Shown piece after piece: positions 54,631-64,000 of a stretch of DNA of 64,000 nt (the stretch's first letter is position 1; every line of letters begins with the position of its first letter). Below the pieces are notes generated by a model. That model worked only from the letters and a program-made list of their open reading frames with translations. It did no database searches and was not told the origin of the DNA. The translations under genes were made by a program, and so were the position numbers. This DNA is from Ottelia alismoides. Taxonomy: Eukaryota > Streptophyta > Magnoliopsida > Alismatales > Hydrocharitaceae. The stretch is from NCBI GenBank assembly GCA_037367405.1, contig JAZKJV010000295.1:868001-932000 (forward strand), in the 5' to 3' direction.

Positions 54631-55403
54631 AAGGTTTCTAATAAATATGCATGATACATGATGCTTGAGGTCTTTTATAATTAAAGACAATTACGGTATG
54701 CATGACTCAATAAAAGAAAAGGTCTTCGACTTCTTCTTAAGATTGAGATCCAACCTTAAGCTTGAACTGGAGTTTTTAGGCTTGAACTCCTTTGAGCTTC
54801 TTAGCTTCTATTTGATCTCCTCAAGCTTGAGCTTGCTCTTGGTCCAATAGCTTTCCTGCTTTACCTAGCTTCAAGCTAACTGCTTATGTTTTGTTATCAT
54901 TAAAATATGCATACTGATACACGAAGTAACAAACATATGAGTACATTTATCAGAAGCATATACCAAAGAGAGAGAATTTTCTGAACTAGCTATACAAGGA
55001 AAATGAGAATGAAGGATCTTATATGCATAAAGTGCATCAAATATGAAAAATGTATTTACAATCAATAAACTATTAAAACAAGGTGAAAGATTTCATAGAC
55101 AACTTATGAGAAAGATGTTAAGATAACCCTCAGGAGGTGAAGCAAACAAAAAGTTAAATTGAACCATGTATATTATTGATGGATATTTAGAAATATCTTA
55201 AAATGTCATACTATAAATGAAGCAAGAACTAATAAAATCTTGATGGATAGTTGGAAGATGTTGATTTATAAACACAGCTCTTTGTATACGAAATTCTTCA
55301 ATGTTATTACATTGGTAAGAAAGTGCTACAAGTTATCTGATACCTTCTATAATATAAAAAAAAACATTCTAAACCATGCAATGCAAATACAAATGAGCAT
55401 TGA

Positions 55404-55870
55404 ATTTTTTTTTGTGAAAGTAAGGGTTGATCACCCTATGCAGATGGTCACCTATATATAATATTAATTGGAAAATTACAAACACAAAAGCCAAGAATTA
55501 AGATATGTTCTTTGAGCTATAACATTCTTAAAGCTGATAGCTCACCATAAAAGATCAAAGCATTCCCGGCTAACACCATAACACAAAAAAGAAGGCAAAT
55601 ACCTAGATTTTCCCTTTTGAATCAATAGACTGGTTTGGAAAAATTCCTCTTAAATTCCTCCACCCAAGATGTATCCACCCATGCCACATCCACTATCCTC
55701 CACATCTCATGAGACGACCAACACTTAAAGAATAAGTGAATGGTAAAAAAGAGACGAGATTTGAGCATCTTCATCATCCCTCAATGCTTTTGTCAGTGGT
55801 AAAGAAGAGACTAGCTAGAGCATATAATGGAGTTGCAAGAGAAGGTGGCTAAACAAAGTTTAAAAAGTTT
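55404..55870 (-). pseudogene. LINE 3' end fragment
   Basis: On the minus strand a piece of the zinc-binding C-terminus is visible near 55630-55760: CWSSHEMWRIVDVAWVDTSW followed by VEEFKRNF. An untranslated region and an A-tail follow (the plus-strand poly-T at about 55405-55413). It is a short, 5'-truncated LINE copy. No target duplication was found. Confidence 0.6.
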
Positions 55871-56149
55871 ATAATTGAAATAGGACCTGTCTAATTGCTT
55901 GATGAATCTTTCTTAATATTTTGATAGAAAGTTCTAGAATCAAGAGGTTCTTGATAGTCTTTTATTTAAAAAATCTTACGATATTATCGAAAGGATTACC
56001 ATGTGGAGATAAAAAGATATGGATATTAGTTTTATGCACAAATGATAAATGAGTAACTTGTGAAAGGACTAGACTACACAATTAAATTAGAAGAAAACCT
56101 AATTTGACATACTTCCTAATTTTTACATGCATTAGACGGGGTAGAGGAG

Positions 56150-56860
56150 GTTGGGAGATGCAAGTGAGTGAGAAGGTTTTAAAGAGATAGTAGTGGCATG
56201 AATGCAAACCAAAGAAAGAAAGACAGAGAATGTACTAAGGAAAAGAAGAGGAAAACAAAAGTTGGAGGAGAATACATGGAAAAGGAAAGATTAGGTAAGA
56301 GAGATATTTCAAGGAAAAACTTTTATGAAGAGGAAGTAGGAGAGATGCATTTGAAGATGAAGAAGAGATTGGAGAATATTAGAGAGAGAGATAGCAATAG
56401 ATGAGTGAAGAAAGGAGGGGAAGAGATCGTGAGAGAGAGAAGAAAGAGGAGAGAGGAGAAATATGTAGAATAAAGAAGGGAGATATGAAGAAAATTGGAA
56501 TGAGAGGAAAGAGATAAGAGAGAGGAGGATATGGAAGCGAGAGAAGAGATGAGAGAGCAAGGGGGGAGAGGAAGATCATTGATTATGAAGAAGAATGAAA
56601 GAGAGAAATTTGAAGATGATGGAAAAGGAGGGAGGACGGAAGATATTGTGAAGATGCTTGTAAAGAAGGTAATAAGAGAGAAGGAAGAGATGAGAGGAAA
56701 AAGTGTTTAGAGGGAGATAGAGAAACAAAGTAAGAGGAAGAAATTAGACACAGATTTTTTTTGAGAAACAGATGTTAAACAAAGATAAGAAGATGTGGGA
56801 GCGACAGAGGGAGAGAAGAGATGACCGAGAGAAGGAAAAAATGGGAGAGCGGTGGGAAAT
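56150..56860 (+). repeat. polypurine tract, about 600-700 bp
   Basis: The plus strand is almost all A and G, with irregular gagagaag and aggaagag units rather than a fixed period. Open frames on either strand here (for example 56198-56404 plus and 56560-56309 minus) have low-complexity products and are not credible genes. Confidence 0.75.
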
Positions 56861-56899
56861 AATTGTTCATGGATGCGCGAAAAAGAAAAGAAGAATAAA

Positions 56900-58495
56900 A
56901 GATACCCCGTTGCACTCAAAAGTCGTCTTCTTGGTTGTTTCCATTTCAAAAGGCCAATTTTATTGATGAAATGTACATGGTAGAAAGTATAATATATTTT
57001 AGAATATTGTAAACCTATAAGGAAGAAAAGAGAAGATAATAAACCTCTAACTTTTAACAAAACATGGAGAAAAGGATTCTAGATCATTTACTCTATTTAA
57101 TTTAGTAAATGTATCAATAAGAAGAAAGCTCTTCAAACTTAAAGATATACACTTAAGCCCTTGAAATCTGAATATTTTAATGGACTTCAAAATTATTAAG
57201 GAATTTATTTTGTTCCAAAAACTTGTCTCTTAATAATGGTCTTTTCTCAATAGTTGATTGTGATGGAAACACCCTTGTCGACAAATTTCAATATGATTGA
57301 GGGCTTTCTTGAAAATTTTATATAATCTGAATTTTCTGGCCAACTTCAATTTTGGAGGGTTCCTTCATAAATCTTCATATATTTACATTCTTTTTGCACT
57401 TGTGAACATGGTGATTAAATTTATGCGAATTTCATTGAATTTCCCTGAAATTTCCATTTCTCGAATGCAGCGAAATTGAAATGCTGCTTTGCTTATTTTT
57501 CCATTGTTTCGATGAACATCAATGATATGTCAGCGAAATTTTATCGAAATTGCTTATCGTTTTCAATGAAAATATCAGAATAAGCGAATATGCCCTTTGG
57601 TTTCTTCAAAATTTGCATATATCAATGAATTTTCATCCATTTCTATAACCGATGTGTTGTGTTCTTAAGGAGCTATATATTGTTTGAAGAAATTCCTTTA
57701 ACTAGTTCTGAAATTTTAGATATAAATCCAAATGAAAATTAGGTAGGGCGAAGTTTCAAGAGTTAAATTCAAGTTTTAGCTGAAGGGCTTTATATTTTTT
57801 GTAATTATTGCGTGTGTTGCCTCATTCTTATTGAAGAGGTGATTATCTTGGCTTTGCTTTTGGATAAAATCGATGTTAAAGTCATCTCCATGATTTTCTA
57901 CGATTTCATCAATTTTTTTTCTAAATTTTAGTGAAATTCTCCGAAAGCATAAAAGTATTTATCCCAAGGAAGAATTCTAAAATCTCCTTTATTTTCTAGA
58001 TTTGGAAAAGTGCTGATTTTCAAGAACGAGAATCTTATGATAAGTTGGGAATTTCTTATAATAATCATCCGCACCTTAAACGTATCTTATGCTTGAAAGT
58101 TGGATAGATTGTCCTTTATGAAAATACTACTTTGTTTAAATTTCTATGAAATACAAGATGCTTATTGAATGATAGTAAATTTATCTTTACTTATATGATG
58201 CGACTCCGGATTTTAAGTTAAGGTATATTTTTCTCTCTGGACTTTTGCGAAATGAATATGAAATTTGAAATTTTAGGCCTTGGGTGACTTGACTTAAGAG
58301 TCGAAATAGATCCAATTCGATGGACTGAGGCGTGGCCTGCAATTTCTTACCTAGCTAAGCCATGACATGGTATGACCCAATAACGTGCACTCGGGTGCGG
58401 AGCGACCCATTTTTTGATTGGGGGGGGTAGGGAGAAGTGATAAGAGTAGTTAAAGAAACATCCACTAGTGACCAAACGATGTTGATGAATGGACA
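56900..58495. other. intron sequence, nothing recognised
   Basis: AT-rich. Around 57460-57600 the phrase gcgaaattttatcgaaat and its variants recur a few times. No frame or element end is supported. Confidence 0.4.
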
Positions 58496-58631
58496 TGTAG
58501 CGATATGTTTCTATATTTCGTTATCTATTTTCTTTTCCTCTTGTCTGTTTGTAATATTGCCCATAGGCCTCTCCTCAATATAAGAGAGTTTGGGGCTCAA
58601 GGAATAAACAAGTCTCTTATTTTTCCCAACA
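58496..58631 (+). repeat. Copia 5' LTR, 136 bp
   Basis: Starts TGTAGCGATATG, has a box ATATAAGAGAG and ends TTTTCCCAACA directly before the primer site. Confidence 0.87.
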
Positions 58632-58961
58632 CGGTATCAGAGCGACGGTCCTAGACTGGAGCTCTTGTACTCGAAACCCTAACCCTAGCCCCACCTCCAG
58701 CCCTCTTGCGCACAACCGCCTGCCACCCGCCCACCGTCCGCGGCCGGACCTCGTCGCTGCCCGCCTGGCCGCCGACTCATCGTCACCTGTGGTCAGACCT
58801 CCCACTTGTTGCTGTAGCCAAAGCCGTCGCTGCAATAGGGACAACTTCTCCTTGATGGGGTTGGTTGCTATTTAAGTTTGCACATGCAACCGACGTCTCT
58901 TATGTCCGTGCAGACAAGTATTTCGTCAAGTCAACGATCCTTATCTTCTTCGACCGGCAAC

Positions 58962-60240
58962 ATGTCAGAGAACAAGGTAGATATACCCACCACAAGTGCC
59001 TTTAGAGGTCCAACGCCTATAGTCAAAATGGATGGGTCGAATTATGAGTTGTGGGCCATGCAGTTCATGAACCTAATGAAGCCGATGGGTAAAAAGCATA
59101 TTCTTACCGAGGAAGAGTCGACGGAGAAGACATGGTTGTATGCCTTATGGGAGCTGATGGTGCATATGCTCATATCTGCTTGTCTGGTACCTTGATACCA
59201 TATATTGCAAATGATGTTCTGCACCGGCCTATTGCCAAAGCCATGTAGGATATTCTTGTTGCCACGTATTCACATGTCAAGAATGAGGCAAAAATTCTAC
59301 AGCTTTAGTATGACATCTTCACAATAAAGCAGAATGGTCGACCTCTACATGCTCATTATATTGTCTTGCGCGGGATGTTTGAGAAGCTTCATAGCTTCAT
59401 GCCTCTCACGGTTACTCCAGAATAATTGAAGACATATAGGAATGCTACGATGGTTGGAGTCTTCATGGTCTCTCTTGACTCACAATATGAGACTGCTTCC
59501 TCCCAGATACTAGTCGATGCTATCATTCCTCCATGGAGGAGGCCTTTCGTAGATTGAGCCGGATCAATATCTCAACTCCCGTTCCACTGCCAAATTCCTC
59601 TGCCATGGCAACCTCTTGTGGAAGAGGCAGTCCATCTCAGTTCCATGGAAGAGGATCACGTGGTAGAGGTGGTCGTGGTTGTGGACTACCTTGTACCTAT
59701 TGTCATTGATCTGGTCATTCAGAAGATACATGCTACTCCAAATATGGTTTTCCAGCGTCCGTATGCATAACAAAGCAGGTTCAGCATTATGCGGCTCCAT
59801 CCACATCAGATCAACGATATGATGAGCTTGTGTCTCGACTTAGAGACCTCATGCCCCCAGGTAGTATCACTTCACCTGCTCCAGAGAACAATTCGAACAT
59901 TGTTGCTACTGTAGGAGCTAGTACCTCAGGTAGTGTTTGTGCCTCTACTTTCTATCATGGTTCAGATATCTCAGAATGGATCTTAGATTCTGGTGCCATT
60001 TATTATTTGTGCAGAGATAGAGATCAACTCATAGCTTATGAATAGGTTTCTCTCTAGAGAACAATTCGAACATTGTTGCTACTGTAGGAGCTAGTACCTC
60101 AGGTAGTGTTTGTGCCTCTACTTTCTATCATGGTTCAGATATCTCAGAATGGATCATAGATTCTGGTGCCATTTATTATTTGTGCAGAGATAGAGATTAA
60201 CTCATAGCTTATGAATAGGTTTCTCCAGGGAGGACTATGG
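58962..60240 (+). pseudogene. Copia gag and protease, with internal tandem duplication
   Basis: Gag starts MSENKVDIPTTSAFRGPTPI at 58962 (in frame with an upstream ATG at 58878). Frames break near 59160 onward. The zinc knuckle near 59695 reads CTYCH-stop-SGHSEDTC. The protease site WILDSGAI near 59980 is repeated at about 60150 because of a 173-bp tandem duplication (59884-60056 and 60057-60229). The duplication shifts the frame, since 173 is not a multiple of three. Confidence 0.82.
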
Positions 60241-60639
60241 TCATAGCAGATGGGACTCATTCCCCAATCACTACACAAGGGGAGATCACCTTGACGCCCT
60301 CTATTGCATAATATGCTGCGTGCTCCTGATTTCGCAATGAATTTACTATCTATTAGTCATATTACTAGAGATTTAAATTATAGAGCAATATTTGATCCAT
60401 CATCTCTTGTTTTTCATGACATTCTTACGGGACGAGTGATTGGATGTGGTCGTGAGCAAGATGGGCTCTATTGACTGGTCCAAACACCGTATGCTGGCCT
60501 ATCATCCCATTCCACTGGACCGGTCTCTTCTTTCCTTTGGCATCTGTGCTTCTGTCATCTTCTGCTTCAGAAACGACATCAAGCCCTTCCTCAGATTTCG
60601 CCCCTTTCATCATTCAATTGTGAGGCATGTCAGTTAGGG

Positions 60640-61543
60640 AAGCATTATTGGTCTGTCTTCCCTAATAGTCAGAGTCGGCGTAGTAGCTCTCCTTTTGAGT
60701 TTTCCATGTAGATATTTGAGGTCCAAATCGTGTTCCCGGTCATCATGGACACATATTCTATCTTGTTGTTGTGGATGATTTTAGTCGCTTGTCTTAGGTT
60801 TTCTTGTTGAAGAATAAATCAGAAGCTGTAAATGTAATAATAATTTCATTAAAGAAGTACAAAATGTTTTCTTAACCTCTGTCCAAATTGTAAGGATTGA
60901 TAACACGTTGGAATTCTGTACTCGAATGCTCTATCAATTCTTATCCTCTCATGGTATTCTTCATCAAACATCATGTGCTTATACATTCTCAACAGAATGG
61001 TGTTGCTGAAGAAAGCACCGTCACCTTCTTGATGCCACCTGTACCCTCGTGATCCAGAGTTGTGCACCACATTCTTTCTGGGGTGATGCGGTTCTAACGA
61101 CTTGTTATCTCATTAACCATATGCTCTCATCGATGCTGGGAGAGAAGGTTCCTTTTTTCCTTGTTTTTCTTGACAAGGAGTTGTTCTCTCTTAGCCCTCG
61201 TATTTTTGGATTTGTTGCATTTGTTCAACTGTTGTCTCCAGGGATTGACAAGCTCTCTCCTAGGGTTGTCAAATGTGTCTTTGTTGGGTACTCCAGAACT
61301 CAGAAGGGGTATCGTTGTTATGATCCGTTGCACAAGAGATATTATGTCAGTGCGGTTGTCACCTTTTTTGAGTCTTCATCACCACCATCAGCCCCACCAC
61401 CTCCTATTTTCATGTTTCCACAACTACTACATCACTACAAGCGACGACCTGCTCCTGCTTATGTTCATGGTCCATCATCCAACACGCCCCAGGTTTGTTC
61501 CGATAACATTACTTCTAATGATGGGATTAATATTGTTTCTTAG
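60640..61543 (+). pseudogene. Copia integrase
   Basis: Broken first half (VVDDFSR-like text near 60770 with frameshifts, then a QNGVAEE-like block near 60990). This is followed by an open 164-codon segment 61049-61543 with SCAPHSFWGDAVLTTCYLIN, KCVFVGYSRTQKGYRCYDP and the proline-rich linker. It is homologous to 33945-34922. Confidence 0.82.
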
Positions 61544-61678
61544 CAGGAGTTACCTCAGGAGGTTGATCATCAGGTTGGTGGCAGGGATGGTGATGACCTT
61601 GATTTACCTATTGCTATTAGGAAGCAGAAGCGTTCTCGTGCCTCATATCCGATTGCTTCTCATGTCACCTTCGAGCGT

Positions 61679-63209
61679 TTGACGAGCGATTTCAAGAGGT
61701 TTGTTATTGCTTTATCCATCGTGGCCATACCACAAACTTACCAGGAAACATTGACAAATAGAAGGTGGCGTCTAGCTATGGAGGAGGAGATGGCGACTCT
61801 TCAGTCTAGAGGTACTTGGAGTCTGGTCTCGGCCCCGACTGGGACGTCTATTGTAAGTTACAAATGGGTGTTTACAGTGAAGAAGAATGCAGATGGCAGT
61901 ATTGATCGGTACATGGTTCGCCTTGTCGCTTGTGGCTTTACTCAGACACATAATGTGGATTATCTTGACACCTTCTCTCCAGTTGCTCGTCATTCTACCC
62001 TACGGATTATGTTATCAGTTGCTGTGATTAAAAGTTAGCCTTTATTTCAACTTGATGTCAAGAATGTTTTTTTTATATCGTGATCTTCAGGAAGAAGTCT
62101 ACATGCAGCAACTGTCGGGGTTTGCTACTGAGGGGGAGTGTTCACAGGTGTGTAGACTTCATAAGGTAATCTATGGCCTTAAGCAGAGTCCGAGAGATTG
62201 GTTCCAGAAGCTCTCAGATTTGTTTGAGAAGCAGGAGTTCAGACGATCGATTGCAGATCATTCTCTTTTTACACAGAGAACCTCTAGAGGTACGATTGCT
62301 ATTATAGTGTATGTTGATGATATACTTATTACATGAGATGACATATAAGGAATCAAGGGGGGTAAAAGAACTTCTGGGTCGTGAATTCGTTACCAAGGAT
62401 CTTGGAGTTCTTAAACACTTTCTAAGACTGGAGTTTGCCATAAATCAACAAGGACTTGTGATGACCCAGAGGAAATATGCCACTGATTGCTAAGTGACAC
62501 GAGAATGCTTGGATGTCGACCGACTACCACACCCATGGATCCACGCATGGAACTATATGATGATGATATTGATGAGGTTGACAGGAGAAGATACAGAGAG
62601 ATGGTGGGAAAGCTTCCTTATGTTACCATTATCAGATCCGATATTTTATTTGCTGTCAGTCGGGTGAGCCAGTTCATGGAACAACCTTGTCAAATGATAC
62701 TAAAGTATCTTAAATTATTTCCAGGTGCATGGCTGCTATTTAAAAGAGGTAGCACCATCACCATCTCAGCATGCACATATGCAGATTATGCAGGGTGCCC
62801 CACGGACAGGAAGTCCACAACTGGATTTTCTATATTTATCAGAGATTCACTTGTCTCGTGGAAAAGCAAGAAACAAATTGTAGTTGCTAGATCTAAGGCT
62901 GAATCTGAGTATAGGGCTATGGCACAAGCATGTACAGAAATGATGTGGGTTCGACCAGTCCTTATAGATCTACATATTGATGTACCTCTTCCCATGTCGC
63001 TAAAATGCGACAATCAGGCTGCCCTATTTATTGCTAATAATCCTGCACTCCACGAAAGAACGAAGCACATTGAGGTCGATTGTCACTATATATGTGACAT
63101 GATCCAGAAGGGATTCATTTCTGCATCCCATGTCAACTCAGGGGACCAGACAACAGACATTTTCATCAAGGCCTTAGAGGATCATTTCAAAAGTGTTCAT
63201 CCAAGCTGA
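61679..63209 (+). pseudogene. Copia reverse transcriptase and RNase H
   Basis: The reverse transcriptase starts near 61679 (MEEEMATLQSRGTWSLVSAP) and continues through a stop at about 62037 and a frameshift at about 62070. The active site YVDD is kept at 62310-62321, but a TGA follows within a few codons. RNase H lies in 62487-63209 (ADYAGCPTDRKSTTGFSIF, ARSKAESEYRAMAQACTEMM, CDNQAALFIANNPALHERTK, SGDQTTDIF), the longest intact piece. Confidence 0.87.
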
Positions 63210-63245
63210 GCATGATAGATATCTATGCTCCATCTTGAGGGGGTG

Positions 63246-63399
63246 TGTAGAGATATGTTTCTATATTTCTATATTTCTGTATTAGTTTATCTATTTTCTT
63301 TTCCTCTTCTATGTTTTATGTTATTTGCCCATAGGCCTCTCCTCTATATAAGAGAGTATAGGGCTCAAGGAATAAACAAGTCTCTTATTTTTCCCAAAA
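63246..63399 (+). repeat. Copia 3' LTR, about 154 bp
   Basis: Starts TGTAGAGATATG after a purine tract, and carries a short extra tctatattt repeat compared with the 5' LTR. The end reads CCCAAAA instead of CCCAACA, so the last bases are mutated and the boundary is approximate. Confidence 0.82.
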
Positions 63400-64000
63400 G
63401 CATCATGGGTGTATAAAATGAAGATCTGAGAATTAATGATTCGTGATAGAAGAGGGTCGATTGTGAAAAGCACATGTAAGTGTAAGGGGTAGAGTCCATG
63501 TCATCGTGGAGATATTGCGATGAAGAGGATATAGATAGAAATGATTTATTAACCATATGTTGGCTATAGAGAGTGGACTTGTGTATGTAATATATGTTAG
63601 TTGGAATACTTAAGAATTGAAATTACTATGTGGAGGAGAACAAGAAGAAAGAAGTGGATTGGATGCTGAGATCGAGGCATACCTTATTAAAAACAAGGAC
63701 ATAAACACTGAATTTTTTCGTATAGTGGTTAATGGCAGACAACTCAACCATGGCCGGTCCCACACACATGTAAATGAGGAGGGTTGCATTAGATAGTTGG
63801 CATATGTCGTAAAACAATCGGATCTTTCAACATGGATTTAAGTGGTTAATGGCATGCACATGAAGAATTTGATCCATTCCTTGTCTATAGGGGAGGTCAT
63901 GTTTCGTAAGGAGGTATCTAAGGTAGGATGTGCCACTTTTGTTCCATGAGTTGTTGTGCGCCCTTGGGGAAGGGGGGCTCGCTGGTTGGAGAGGGGTATG
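63400..64000. other. intron sequence, nothing recognised
   Basis: No recognisable gene, exon or repeat up to the window end. Confidence 0.4.

Larger units (their letters stand above)
51717..54931 (-). mobile_element. truncated LTR retrotransposon rich in TTGATCGATCAA
   Basis: The segments 51717-52344 and about 54340-54931 are direct copies, ending CCTAACA and AGTAACA. The right LTR probably spans 53726-54931: it starts TGAGACCTCC next to a primer-like site (complement TGGTATTACAG, 53710-53720). The left LTR lacks the matching first 600 bases, so it is truncated. A purine-rich tract (complement of atctcctcc) follows 52344. The 1.4-kb interior encodes only lysine-rich gag-like pieces on the minus strand (53482-53270 and 53100-52732, e.g. 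LKKYLEREIVELKGKF), without enzymes. It is a deletion derivative, and the lineage is uncertain. Confidence 0.6.
58496..63399 (+). mobile_element. Copia element, same family as 32134-38160, decayed
   Basis: Plus-strand element with short LTRs at 58496-58631 (136 bp) and 63246-63399 (about 154 bp). A primer site CGGTATCAGAGC follows the first and a purine tract (cttgagggggtg) precedes the second. LTR text and coding sequence match the element at 32134-38160. All Copia domains are present in order but broken by many stops and frameshifts. The LTRs differ by small indels as well as substitutions, and no clear target duplication is left (ggaca versus gcatc), so it is older than its relative. Confidence 0.88.
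50208..64000 (+). other. SCAI: SCAI intron 6, at least 13.8 kb, right end not in window
   Basis: I searched the rest of the window by eye for the expected C-terminal SCAI coding text and found none. The intron therefore runs past the window end. It contains LTR relics, a LINE 3' end, a polypurine tract and a Copia element. Confidence 0.7.

Noticed and set aside
56198..56579. Frames on both strands in the purine-rich block
   Set aside because: Low-complexity Arg/Lys/Glu or Ser/Leu products are explained by the polypurine tract; there is no domain and no splice context.

Overview
This window is nuclear DNA of a flowering plant. The evidence is one interrupted gene with canonical GT-AG splice sites, surrounded by Copia LTR retrotransposons that use plant tRNA-iMet-type primer sites, L1-clade LINEs, Mutator-like (MULE), hAT-like and Tourist-like DNA elements. 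The strongly GC-rich first exon next to AT-rich introns and later exons fits a monocot, but the species cannot be named from sequence alone.

The only clear host gene is a plant homologue of SCAI on the + strand. It starts at 19179. Exon 1 (19179-19736) is followed by an intron of about 29.2 kb. Exons 2-6 then lie close together at 48946-50207. The gene continues past the window, because no exon for the missing C-terminal part is visible in the last 13.8 kb. From 19.2 kb to the end, everything else is therefore intronic.

Upstream of the gene (1-19 kb) there is a probable solo Gypsy-type LTR (923-1959) and a 238-bp MULE-type MITE with a 9-bp target duplication (3961-4198). A 1-kb gene-carrying MULE follows (4410-16148, 9-bp target duplication). 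It has been split by a complete but inactive 10.7-kb Copia element (5242-15939, minus strand, 2.5-kb LTRs, target duplication aagtg). A decayed SRC2-like C2-domain fragment (about 17.83-18.22 kb) sits between repeats resembling MULE ends, just upstream of SCAI.

Intron 1 holds a 5'-truncated LINE with a 14-bp target duplication (21119-25699), a non-autonomous LTR element (26269-28875) and a Tourist-like MITE (29352-29663). A second copy of the same non-autonomous LTR family follows (30639-39234). It is interrupted by a Copia element (32134-38160), whose own LTR is interrupted by an 883-bp hAT-like element (37220-38102): three levels of nesting that can be ordered in time. Intron 1 also carries another non-autonomous LTR element (40943-43400), a 437-bp tandem duplication, two LINE fragments and a Copia integrase fragment.

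Intron 6 holds LTR remnants rich in the palindrome TTGATCGATCAA, a LINE 3' end, a long polypurine tract, and a third Copia element (58496-63399) of the same family as the one at 32-38 kb. Apart from SCAI, the coding sequences are decayed retroelement polyproteins or captured gene fragments.
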